The notes below the pieces were generated by a model that was not told where the DNA came from, did not search any database, and saw only the letters and a program-made list of their open reading frames with translations. 64,000 bases of DNA, taken from positions 16,531,001 to 16,595,000 of the forward strand of contig NC_092680.1 in the NCBI RefSeq assembly GCF_964355755.1. Direction: 5' to 3'. This DNA comes from Antedon mediterranea. Taxonomy: Eukaryota > Echinodermata > Crinoidea > Comatulida > Antedonidae. Each line of letters begins with the position of its first letter. Position 1 is the stretch's first letter. Shown here piece after piece: positions 24,438 through 36,316 of this stretch. Position numbers and translations under genes: made by a program.

Positions 24438-27400
24438 TAAATACACCAAACCAAACAAAAGTAAGAATAACAATGAATAGTTATTATTATTATTAGAAAT
24501 AATTGTATTAATCTGTTGATGAAATGAAATGAATAAATAGTGGTTAACGCCACAAAAGAGAAAAAAACAAAAAAAAAGGTAATATGTAGATAACGTTGTA
24601 TTTCTTTGCTTCAACTCCATGACAATTTAATAAATAAAAACTGAAACAAACGTCTATAGAATATAGATAGATAGAACATTTAATATTCCAATAATTTTAA
24701 CAATAAAGATGTGTATAATATTTTAATATTGTAACATTAGTAAATCATTTTTATAGGAAAATAATTGGAGAATATTCAGCGGTATTCAGTTTGGATCTGT
24801 TCAAAGAGTGACGGTAAATAAAGGATCAATATAGTATGGTTCTTATTATATTTTAAATAAGATACAGGCCTACCGTATATATGCTTTGTAAATTATAAAC
24901 TTTAGCTGGCTAGTAAGTATTTCAAGAGTAAAACAACATTTAAAACACATTTCTTTCTTCATAATGTTAGATATTGACATTGTATTTAATTTAATTTAAT
25001 TGTCGTAATATATGCATCGTGACAAATTATACACTTTCTTTGCAATTAAAATCTTGTAGTAAGAAGAATATGACAAAATAATCATATTCGGAAAATACTA
25101 AAGAAAGAAAAAATGTAGGCCGAATGAAAATGTTAATAGATTAGGCCTAAGGTTTGCGGAATAACGTCTTTCCCAAAAGTAAACAGAGTGAAGTAAAGTT
25201 GAGTTTTCTTGATGTAACTTTAGTTTACGCAAACCTTATTTTACTACTGTTTATTCGACATGCAATATTTAAACAGTTTGTATTTTCTACTGTTTATAGA
25301 TGTTTGTTACAGAAGTATTAGAAACAAAGAGAGGACCTTATATCAGAAATTATCCAGACTCTCCAGGTAATAACAAATTATAAAATTATCAAAACAAATA
25401 AAAGGTATTTATTATTATTATTTAACTTTATTGATATTTATTGATATTAATATTGACGCTTTGGTTTTTTTTTTCAGATTGTTATGATGAAACAGGGAGT
25501 ATTGACTTCTGTAAAACACAACGTAAGACGAGCATACTTTCATTTTAATATTTTACTAAATTGATTATTTAATACTATAATTAATAGATTTTAATCGAAA
25601 CAAACTTTATAAAACATACCAGTTTGTTTTTATGACATTTGCTGCTTTGTCTAAGTTTTACTTCTGTAAAAAAAATGAATTTGAATATTGTTATTTTTAG
25701 CCGTACAATATGCAGGCAAACCAATTAAGGTTGAGGTAGCAAATATGACGATTAATGATGAAGACCGTGTGATAGTTACTATTGGCTGGCGACAACCAGT
25801 TCACATCAATGCAATTACACCTCTAAGCTATTACCAAATATTCTGGTTCGGTGAAGAGACGGCGACGAATAACATAAAACTTACGGTAAATATTGAAATG
25901 TCTCAATTAAAAGAAAATATCTTTAACAACTGATTTTCAATTAATATAATAAGTAATTTAATATGGAAATGTTAAGATGTTAAGATGTGAGGCAATAAAC
26001 ACTAACGAATTAAAAAATAAGTAATATAATATATTGAGATCAAGTTTAAAATGAAGAATACGGGCTATAATCTCAGGTGCTTATAATGTTTTATCAGAAC
26101 TGTAATCATCATCCGAGTCTGAAAATCTCCTCGCGATCAGTAAAAGTTTACGCTTGGTTTGTTAATGTTGCACGTTTGCTACTCTTTCTAAGTCCAAACT
26201 AATTCCCAGAAGAAAATCAAATATCTATAATTCTCAAACCCTATTTTATTTGATTTGTAGGATGTTGAATTTAATCCTGGTGAATATGTTATAACGGTGT
26301 TTGAAGAACCTTTGTTTTTGAATACATCCTACACATTGCAGGTAAAAGTAACATTTCTAAATTATTTTCTCATTTTAAAGAAATAAATGAATTGTTTCAA
26401 ATCATTTGTGTCGTATTAATATTGGTCCCCAAAACGAACATGCCTGTTCAAAGTATATTGTTCCTCCTCAGAATGTATTACTACTAAATAGACCTAGATA
26501 CAGTACAGAAAGGAATGAATTAAGATAATTATATATTTAAGAGAAAGTAAAAAAAAATTGTTTTATGTTTATTAAATTTAGAAAGGCTGCCCTTATTTAT
26601 TTAATAACTATTTATTCTTCAACGTTTAGGGACTGAAATTGATTATTTATGAATATTTTGCCCATCCCTTGATATATAATGTTTTATTTATGTTTATAAC
26701 TTATTTTTGTGTAAATAAAAGAATAATATTGTCTATCTGAATCATTACATTTCTTAGGTTGGTGCAGTTGTTAATGAAAATGGATTGAACCAGCGAGGTT
26801 TATTTCGAGAATTCGTATTCATCACATTGCCACCAACAGGTAACGAATGATTATGATATTAACAATTATAGCCGCATCATCATCACCAACACCATCATCA
26901 TCACCAACACCATCATCATCACTAACACCATCATCATCGTCATATTGAACGTGTACGTAAAATGTTGTGTTTTTACCGGAACATGGCTTTCAAAGTACGC
27001 ATGAAATCAAATTTTATTTTATGGTTTACATTTAGTTATCACATTACTGCCAGTGGTGAATGGATCAAACGCCCTGCTCATAGCTCTAGTCGTTTCTGGC
27101 AGCGTTGTTCTGATAGTTACTGTAATACTAATACTTCTCAGGAAGTCGTTTTCTGAACGGTTTGATCGTCTTCGGAAAGAGGACGAAGATGATATCTTAG
27201 ATTTGGGTAAGTATATCTGAAGAAACATTATTATACAGACGATTCTCATATGCAGGTGGTGACATAACACTTTAAAATAGGCAATGTTTGAGGAGAACGA
27301 TTGCCACTTATCAGCAAAATAATATTATAGGCCGCGTATTATTTGCTTAATATGGTACAGTATAATTATTATATTATAATTATAAGAATGTAATGCATTT

Positions 27401-30400
27401 GGCCTAAAATGTACCATATGACTATTTAAACTGAAGATAATAATCATTATCATCATCATCGCTCTGCAGTAGTTCTGTGGCTGTCATTATTTCAAACTGT
27501 TCTACTAATACGTATAAAGTTTAAATGATGCTTCATGTATACCTTGGGTTTTATTACCTGGTATATACTTTACAACTGGGCTAATTTGATAATTTAAGAA
27601 TCGGTGCTCGTTTGTAATAATACCCATACACATAACTGTTGAATTTATTGTCTGTGATATTTATAACACAACGTAACAAAATTCACAATTTTGAATTTTC
27701 AGATGTAATTATTCCGAAACACAGTAAGCGTAGACCGACTCTGATCGCCTATCCGGCTTACGAATTAGCCCGAAGTGACATATTCTGGATGGAAAGAAAG
27801 GAGCTGGGACGTGGTTATTACGGCGAGGTTTACAAATGTAGTGCTACAATTGATGGGATGCCAACAGAAGCAGCGGTAAAAGTACCAAAACGTAATGTAT
27901 AGAATGCCATTATTAGAATGCAATATAAATAGTGATTAGGCTATCGAAACTATTGTCAAACGGTTTTGACAATCATAATGCATTTCTATCACCAAACGGT
28001 ACCGTGAACAATGCTATATTTCGAGTCGTGAGAAAGTCTCATTTTACCAATGTCAATGAGATTCATCAACCCTTTCCTTTAATCACCTTATACTGTTATA
28101 AAAATAGTGCCTTGAACAGGCCATGTATGTTAAAAAAGAAAAAACGCTTTCACTAAAATATTGTCTAACCAATTTAACGTTGATTTAATCAACAGAATTT
28201 GCTACGTCCACGGAAATTGAGGACTTTGTTCACGAGATCAGCTTAGTAATAAAGTTGGGAAACCATCCAAATTTGGTCAAATTTCTTGGATGTTGTACAA
28301 CCAGCGATCCACTCATGATGGTCAATGAATTTGTTCGATACGGGGATCTCTTTTCGTTTATGCAAAAGATAAAAAATAAGGTAGCCAATCTTTCAGTTTG
28401 ATATATGTAATCAACGAAACCTGGTACGAGTATTGCCAACAACAAGAAACACTAGTTCAACTTGAACTTAGCAGAGTAGTATTCCAAATTAACTTCACAT
28501 CATTTAAATTTTAGAAAGCACCGAAAGAGAAAATATACGATATTCAACCACTAGACCAGCTGAACATGGCAAGGCAGATTGCACGAGGAATGGTAAGGAG
28601 GTATCTAAAATTACCGTATAAACAAAATACAATACCTAATAATAATCCTAATAGTTTGTACCTGTGATATTCTACTGTAGGCCTATTTTCCAGAGATCCA
28701 ACTCCGCTTCAATATACCTTTATAGAGTATACCATACAGGCTTAATAGATTAATCATTCATAACCTTACAATTATTTTTGGCAATTGGCAATGTAAACGC
28801 TCATCTTTCAGGAGTACATTGCGTCACAGAGATGTGTTCACGGCGATCTTGCGGCTCGAAATATACTAGTTGACGAAGATTTAGTTGTGAAAATAACCGA
28901 CTTTGGGCTGTCACGTGATGTGTATGCGAGCAACTACGTCAGATTAACTAAAGAAGCTAAGTTGCCATGGAAATGGTATAGTATAGAGGCTATGACAGGA
29001 GAACGAAAACTGACCACAAAGGGTGATGTGTACGTTAAATAATTACATAAGTTTTTAAAACCTTTACTAGAAACAACCTATAGTACGGTATACTACAGAC
29101 CACCTGTTTCAAACAACAAAAAACTATACTACGCCGTGCATAAGGATTATTCGATAGTAATTTACATAAAGGTGTTCAGAAAATACACACTGTATAAAAA
29201 AACTCCAGCAGTGAGAGTTGACAATTAAAAAGTGTGTTTTTTTTTATTCCACAGATGGTCGTATGGTATAGTTTTGTTTGAATTATTTACATTTTGTGAT
29301 CCACCATACCCTTTGATTCCATCGTTGTCAGCTCTGGTTGAGTTCCTGGAATCAGGACGACGAATGAAGCAACCAGTAGGATGTCCAGACTCGGTGTAAG
29401 TAGCAATAAGTTTTAGCTGTTGGGTGCTTCACACTCTGATACGTTGTTATTTGATTTTTGTATGAGACCAACAAAGGCAGAACTAAGTTTATCGATTGTT
29501 CTAAATTCTACAATCAATACAGCCTAAAAGGAAATTCTTAAACTAATATGATTTCCATTATTTTCTTCGACAGTTATTCAATTATGATGAAGTGTTGGAA
29601 TACAAATCCAAATAAAAGACCAACATTCACACAACTTGTCGCTGAGTTCGAGAAGCTCATTGGTGCTGAGAGTGTATCTGATTATCTCCCGATATTTGAG
29701 GTGTTCTCTCCGTTCAATTTACCTAATATTTTTTAATCGAAACCAACAGAGATACTTACCGCCACTAACAGGTTTGATACAAAAAAAGCCAGGACTGTTT
29801 AAGGTACCTTGATTGGTCCAAACATCTCTAGATTCAGGGGCTGCCATAAGAGTTAGCAATGAACGGGACCCCAGCTCCATAACAGCACCCGATATTCTCA
29901 GATGGTCTGCCATCAAAGCTCTAACCAACGTTGTTTAACTTCGGTGATCTGACGAGAACCGGTGTTTCAACGTGGTAAAGCCGTTTATTATATAAAAATC
30001 TATGTTAAAACTACATTACTTTAATATCTATCATTTACTAAATTAGTCATGCGGAGTTTGTTATAATCAAAAATCAATCAATTGTAGAATCAGAGAAACA
30101 TCTAAGTTTGATTCGCACGTAACATCGACGCGCAAGTAATATGGCCAGTCGTGGCAGATGGCAGATCAGATGATTTGCCAATTGTGATTGGTCGAACTAC
30201 CTGGACTCTTTGTCTTGTGTCCTAGTGGGAACCAGCTTTTTTAACTACAGTATGATCTTTGTGTAATATTTGTTATTTAATTATCAAAGTCAGGTAATGT
30301 GACGTTGACCAACCCTAAAATGGAACAGTTATCAAGAAGTAATATATCATTGGTTGACAAATCACTTGCGTCAGAAACTTCTTCGATCAGCACACAGGTA

Positions 30401-33400
30401 TGTATTGTTGAAACAGTCAATCGTTATTGCGGTAAACAAATGGTCACATGGGTCCAATTTGTATCTGTAACAATCAATCAATATTTATTTCCATCATAAT
30501 CATAAAAAAAAAAAATTAAAATGGAGGACGTAAAACAAGGGCAATCCCTGAAAAAACGTTGTACAACTTTACAAAGAAAAAAGCAACGAACAAAAAAGAT
30601 ACTGTTTGGGCTCCAATACAAGCATTTCATTCTCGGTACCGTAAATCTACTATATACATAAAGGAGAGATAGAAAAAAACAAACAAAGAAAGCGAATATC
30701 ATCTATACGTCGTCAAATTAATGTGTTGCGAGACCCTTCATATGTATACATGCCGACTACAGTAGTTTAGAAAAAACATTAAAACAATTAAATATTATTT
30801 ACGTAATTTTTAGAATGAGAATCATACTTTAGATGCTAGAAGTGATATGTCACAAGAAGATGCAGGATATGAGAACATATTAATATCACAGTCAGCCACA
30901 TACACTACAGATATTAATGGTGATATTGTACTGAACGACGGTGTTTGGGTGCAACCAGAAGAGGGATATATAGAACCAATGAAGAATGATGAAAAGGAGG
31001 TATTTTGAAAAGAATTATGAACTTGTAATTAATAAGTTATATCTATAGAAATAAGAGAATTTCGAAAATAATATTATAGTAACATTTTAATTAATTAAAC
31101 CACCCGATTCGTGTATATGATGCCATATGCCCTTTTTTCAAAAGCGTTATGTCAAAAATGTTTTCACAAGCAATAGACAAAGTTCCACGATTCTGCTTAA
31201 CTATTGTTAAGACGGAGTGCATTGCATCTTGCAATAATACTATCAACTGAATGTTTTGTGTGACTGGCTTTAATCTAAGCTAATATTACATAGTTCGTCC
31301 TAATTTTGTTTTATTTATCATTTATTATAGGACGATAAGTATAAAGCAAGAAAGATTAATTCATTAAAAGATACAAAATATGACGTTTTACCGCCACTAC
31401 AGTCTAAGGGAGACACTCCATATATGAGAGAAGATAGTAATGGGTATATGGCACCAACTGATGTAGAAACAGCCAAGGTAACGTATCAATTTCCTTCTCT
31501 GTTTGCTTTTTCTTTCTACCCAAATTAGTAGAACCTGTCAAACATATCACCGCACAAAACAACCAAACAGTTTTTGTTGAAGTTCTGGAAGCCACCGTGC
31601 TCACATTGTATAGCCTATTCTAAATTCTGAATTGTGACGTTAAGTTTCAGTGACCTTAAGTTTGGTTTGTTATCATGTTATTTATATTGAGCAATCTAAA
31701 GAGCGCCATGTTTTTAGAAAATAAACATATGACGCCATTATTATGTGGAATTGTATGCAATGTAATTTTCACAAACCTGAATAATATTCGTAAAATTCGT
31801 ATTATTTAAAGATCTCTATTTCTATCAATATTGTTGTTTGTGTAACTAATAACAATCGCATATTGTGAAATATGACCTTATCATTAGAAATCGTATTATT
31901 TTCAACAGATGGATTTAAAAAACGATAAAAATAATGAACATGATAAAAAATACGATGTTTTTATCAAGAATAATGATGATATCCAGTTTGAAAATGAACT
32001 TATTCAGCAAGATAATGAGGGATATACAGAAATAGACGAAGATGAGAATAAAGGTGACGTATTGTTTGAAAACCAACCATCGACAACAGACAATGATGGA
32101 TACACTGAAATAGATGAAGCAGAAGATGGCGCTCTAAAAAATAATCGTTCACCAAATTATGGGGATATAATATTTGAAAATGAAATGAATCTGGACAAAG
32201 ATGGTTATACGGAAATAGATGATGATAATGAAGATAATAAAGTTCACACTAAAGAAAGACCGGTAAGAATTTTTGGAATGAAAAATTGTCTTTGATAGTA
32301 AAATCGTAAACCATATAATAAAAATTATATTCAAAAACATTGCTTGGATAATTAAATATCTACTGATATTTCTTATAGATGATTCTATAGAGTTTAAAAA
32401 GGTAATATACAATGTCGAATATCGAATAAAAATAATAATCTTTCTAAATAAACAGATTGTTGCGTTATAGATTGTCAAATCAGTGTTAGATACTCTTCCC
32501 TGGTTAGATTGTATTTAGTTGAAATGACCACTTATGTTAACATAGTTTTAATACATAAGATGAGTGATATCACTAAATGTGCATATCTATCTACAACTTT
32601 CAGAACTATGCTTGTATGTCCCTCATGATCATTCTTGAGAACTCTTCATGTGTATAAGGGCGAAATTTCAAATGGTTATCGGACCAGTTTTTTTGTAACC
32701 TAGATTTAAATCTATTTATGAAAAAACGCAAACAACATCTTGTGGAAAGGTTTTCCAATCCTCAACTGCTCTTGATTTAAAAAAAAGTCTCCTTATTTCC
32801 AGTCTTTTTGAGCATTGACAACTTTAAAAAATGACCTCGTGTTCTTGTAAAAAAATTCCGAAATAGACTATCGCTTTTAATAAAAATATATGTTGTTTAT
32901 TATATTGTATATTTTAATAATATCTGCCCTTTTTCTTCTGTATGCCAACGTTAGTAGTTTCAGAATGTTGAGCCTATCAACATCTCCAGTGCCTTTTAAA
33001 TCAGATACTAATCAAGTGGTTCGCTGCTGCACACGTTCATGCAAATTTAAAAATCTTGTGGAACCTTGGAATCCAAGCACTTCCACCATATTCCATAATA
33101 TTCCTAATCATAGATTGATAGAGATCTTGAACATTTGATCTAATTCACAGAGTAAGTTTTCTAAAATTGGGAACGACATTCAAGGATATTGGAGCACAGT
33201 ATCTCAGAATGAGACCAATGAAAAACAAAAGCCTAAGCAAGTGGATCGAGATGACATCTATTTCGGAAAAGAAACAAAAGAAAAGAAGCGATCAATAAAA
33301 AACATTGACAACAAATATTCTAGTGTATTTGTCAAAAATAATCAAAGAGAAGTTGATGAAAAACAACATGTAATGTCTTCAAATGGTAATGACAAGAATG

Positions 33401-35398
33401 TGCTTGGCGATCCCGAAGACATATACTTTGGAAAAGAAGCGGTTTACAGACAGGACAGTAAAGGTTATGCACTTCCAGATGACGTCGAAGACCAGGATGG
33501 AAAACAGGTTTATTCTGATGACACTCGGAATGTACGTATTCCTAATCTTCAAGCTGAGGATCTCAATGATATATACTTCGGAAAAGAAGACATTTACCGA
33601 CAAGATAGCAAAGGATACACACTTCCAGACGATGAAGATGGTGAAAAACTTGTGAGTTACTAGAATAATAATAAGTCACAAATATTCGATTTTGAAGATA
33701 AAATGGTACCCAGAAGTTCAAGCGTAATGCAAGCCAATGTTATGAATAATGGCTACAGTATATTTTTTCTTTAAAATACTAGATTCTCCTCTAAAATACT
33801 TGATTCTCCTGTTTGAATGAATAAATGCGCTGCATTTATTGTCAAATATATACACATATTTAAAACTTGTTGTTTGTACACAGACAAAGCTCTTATTATA
33901 TATAAGATTAAGGAGTTGTGTGTTGTGCTATAATTTAATGTTCTCGTTTGGAGATCATTAGCTTTATGACAAGTGGAGAATCGGTATTATAATGTTATAC
34001 AAAAAAAAAAGCCATTATGAGCTTTATACTATATAATTTCTTAAACATAAATAATTACGATCCATATTCATTTAAGATTTCTACAAAGCATACAACGAAA
34101 GATAATGCCATAGACGTATTATTTGACAACGATACATCAAAACTAGAAGAGAATAAAGAAGGTTATCTGCTACCGACAGGAAATGAAGAAACCGAACAAG
34201 TAAGTCAACATTCTTTGTTTTATGTTAATTTTATAAAACTATTTTTGTACATAATCCTGTTGGAATGCTCTTCAATCTGAAGTAGGCTCGACTCCTTTTC
34301 TGGAATATTTCAAAATAAGAATGAAATCTCTTATGTATGGTGGTCAAGTTGTCAAGTAGGCCTAAGTATTTCTTAAATCCCTAGCAATGATACTACAATC
34401 TCTACGTGGTTTGTTAGCAGCCTATAAAGCTACTTTAATATTATAAAGTCAATTGGATTGTTGCCAATATATAAACTTTAATAATATGTGTCCAATTGTG
34501 GAAAACTGGTGGAATATTATATTTTCTTGTAGGTTAAACATAAACACATGGAACGAGAATTAAAGAAATATGAAATTGTGGAGTATGAGAATGTCACCTC
34601 CATTAATGTCATGAAGTTAGCAACAGAAGATAAAACAACAAAGGTGAGGGAAAGAGTTAGGATATGAAGGCTACAATTTGTCAGAAAATGGGGATAAACG
34701 TAAACTAAATTGTGTATACTTTTGAAACCTTTTCCTACAAATAAAAGCATGGTATTATTTAAAGCTTTAAAAATGCTAACTTCACTTCAGTAAAGCCCGA
34801 GGAATTGATAAATTTGGTAAAAGTATGCCAATGGAAATCATAAGCCCGAGATTTAATTGAATGAACCCCAGTGCAAGATAGAACAACTAGATTGTCATCA
34901 GTTTATCCAAGACAATCTAAGCTCACCATGCTAAGATAGGACTCGTAAAAGTCCTTTAATCTTCTGTCTGGCTGCGAGAAAATACTAACAGTACTGTACT
35001 ATGAACATAATTTCTTCGCGGAGCGCGGTGTCTGTCAAATGGCGTAAAATCGATTGTGTCACAGCCACAGATAAACCCTTAGATCTCCGAATCCTGTTGT
35101 TAGGATTTCCTTGGTTTATCATGCTCTATGATTACTATAGAAATACCAGTCATAATTGATTACCAGATGTTGATCTTTGTTTACAAGAACATAATATCTG
35201 TATGTCTTGTGACATATCTTGTGAATCAAAAGACTAGGACGTTGTTGTTGAATTCCCTTTTTCTTATTAAACATAACACCATTCATTTTCTTCTATTAGG
35301 AGGTTGAGGCAAAGAATCCTGTAGAAGAAGAGGCGCTATATGTGAACAGTAAAGTTGACCCAGACTTATGGAGACCAACAGCTCATAAATACTTCTAA
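21057..35398 (+). CDS. Gene C: receptor tyrosine kinase with multi-docking tail
   Basis: Predicted 24 coding exons, 3558 nt, 1185 aa: 21057-21153, 21974-22093, 22395-22492, 24757-24813, 25300-25366, 25478-25522, 25701-25885, 26261-26341, 26758-26839, 27036-27206, 27703-27891, 28196-28380, 28515-28592, 28812-29029, 29255-29395, 29574-29700, 30290-30397, 30814-30999, 31331-31477, 31909-32262, 33151-33651, 34089-34199, 34533-34643, 35300-35398. Signal peptide, TCC motif and FN3-like ectodomain (exons 1-9) parallel gene B. Exon 10 gives the TM helix ([20 protein letters not shown]) and a basic stop-transfer. Exons 11-16 encode the kinase and 17-24 the Tyr-rich tail ending HKYF. The weakest join is exon 16 to 17: donor GAG|GTGTTC at 29700 and the acceptor before 30290. 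If unspliced, exon 16 stops at 29736 and yields a tail-less receptor. No one-to-one vertebrate orthologue was recognised. Confidence 0.85.
21238..21373. mobile_element. MITE family B, complete copy
   Basis: Inverted termini AAAGCTCTGTCTACACTATC and its complement (GATAGTGTAGACAGAGCTTT) enclose about 90 bases with repeats of the word ATATGGCAGTGATAT. It lies in gene C intron 1, less than 100 bases after exon 1. Confidence 0.92.
22599..24591 (+). mobile_element. 5'-truncated L1/Tx1-like LINE with target-site duplication
   Basis: The insertion is bracketed by a 13-bp direct repeat GGTAATATGTAGA (22599-22611 and 24579-24591), the second copy directly after an A-rich tail. Inside, an open frame from about 22680 to 23885 encodes the C-terminal part of a LINE ORF2: [22 protein letters not shown], and a Cys-rich knuckle CLQCN...HFFYEC. 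Endonuclease and RT core are absent. Two more A/AT tracts (23985-23999, 24396-24440) lie inside, so an extra segment may have been added 3' of the LINE. It sits in gene C intron 3, sense orientation. Confidence 0.85.
26875..26942. repeat. 18-bp CATCATCATCACCAACAC minisatellite
   Basis: Nearly four copies of an 18-bp unit in gene C intron 9, merging into a CAT-rich end. Confidence 0.9.
27703..29700 (+). other. Tyrosine kinase domain of gene C
   Basis: Six exons. P-loop [15 protein letters not shown]-type lysine in AAVKVPK, helix-C Glu in [18 protein letters not shown], hinge [12 protein letters not shown]. The catalytic loop is HGDLAARN (HRD arginine replaced by glycine, catalytic Asp and Asn kept), then [16 protein letters not shown] and [11 protein letters not shown] in place of the common [19 protein letters not shown] and NPNKRPTF complete the C-lobe. 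AARN and WSYG identify a tyrosine-specific, receptor-type kinase. All catalytic residues are present, so it should be active. Loss of the HRD Arg suggests less dependence on activation-loop phosphorylation (inference). Confidence 0.92.
30128..30240. mobile_element. MITE family C, right-end fragment
   Basis: Ends TCCTAGTGGGAACCAGCTTTT and contains TTGTGATTGGTCGAACTA, as in the family C arms. It lies 50 bases before gene C exon 17. Confidence 0.7.
30290..35398 (+). other. Tyrosine-rich docking tail of gene C (eight exons)
   Basis: About 538 residues, acidic, low in hydrophobics, with close to 28 Tyr. Motifs in order: GYENI, GYIEPM (exon 18); KYDVL, GYMAPT (19); three GYTEID (20); DIYFGKE three times with GYALPDD and GYTLPDD (21); GYLLPT (22); [10 protein letters not shown] (23); ALYVNS (24). 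YxxP is the known Crk/CrkL-type SH2 consensus, YxN the Grb2 type, and YTEI is close to the Src-type pYEEI. All eight exons are phase 0 at both ends as predicted. Actual phosphorylation and partners are unknown. Confidence 0.85.
32640..33120 (-). mobile_element. Decayed LINE fragment (CR1/L2-like C-terminus)
   Basis: On the minus strand, interrupted frames read [43 protein letters not shown] and [13 protein letters not shown]. These are recognisable blocks of the C-terminal part of CR1/L2-type ORF2 (…RTRGHS…, VWNSLP-like) with stops and frameshifts. It lies in gene C intron 20, ending 30 bases before exon 21, antisense to the gene. Confidence 0.7.
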
Positions 35399-36316
35399 AC
35401 ACTCAAACAAACATTCATTTAAACACAATCAGAAATGTTTATTTATTTTACATTTTTTTGAAAATGATTATAAAAGAATTATTTTATTATCAATTAATAT
35501 ATATAACGTAATCTCATTTTTGTGGACATACAATTTATACTAAAATGTACATTAAGATAAAATTGTTATATTAAATAATTTATACTATAAATGAATAATA
35601 AATTATATTTAAGTAATTTGTAAAGTAATTATATAATACTGTTTTAACTTTAAACATTGCTAACAGTTTGAATTAACACAAATTTTAATATATTTTATTT
35701 ATATGCTTTAACTTTTCGTTTTCTATAATTTTTAACCATGAATAATTAAAATATTTAAATTTGAAGTCCATGATCATACAACAAATATTAAAATAAAACA
35801 CGTTTTTCAACTATGAATGTAACTATGTATCTTCATCTTCAAATCTTGCTTTTATTCTTTGTCGCTTTTGAGTATATGCTGCAAACAAGAAAAGAAATCG
35901 TTAGTAAATCTAATTTTTATTTGTCATGCAATAGTTTAAACTATAAATTTATTATTTATATTTTGAACTCATCAATTGTGGTACAATCAGAAGTTGATAT
36001 TTGATGTCTTGTTCATGTTTTTTTTAAATTTATGATCAATTAGTAAAAAGATTACTTTTTACTCTGTTTTAGAGAATGGCAACCAGTATGATATAAAGTA
36101 AGCCGAAAAGATTTCATACAATCTACAAAGGCAATCCGCAAGTATAAGCCTAAATACAAACTCATTTTCATACAAAATAATTCATTTCATTTATTTCATT
36201 TTCATTTATTTATTTCACTTTACAAATATTTAAATATAAAGTTATATGCCAATTGTATCTAAATATGACCCAATATGAAATGCATATTAATATTTAAAAT
36301 TTATTTATACAAAGTG
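35399..36316. other. Convergent 3' regions of gene C and FAN1
   Basis: Very AT-rich. A canonical AATAAA at 35597-35602 may end gene C transcripts. TTTATT words near 36180-36305 offer minus-strand polyadenylation signals for FAN1. No exon supported. Confidence 0.6.

Noticed and set aside
24321-24620. Minus-strand open frames of 74-99 aa
   Set aside because: They arise from A/T homopolymers and an AT microsatellite inside the LINE insertion; composition is not protein-like.
29750-29771. 22-nt micro-exon linking gene C exons 16 and 17
   Set aside because: Phase fits, but it requires a 49-nt intron, and the acceptor before 30290 joins directly to 29700 in frame; kept only as an alternative.
35813-36004. 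63-aa ORF between gene C and FAN1
   Set aside because: AT-rich chance frame in convergent 3' regions; no motif or splice context.
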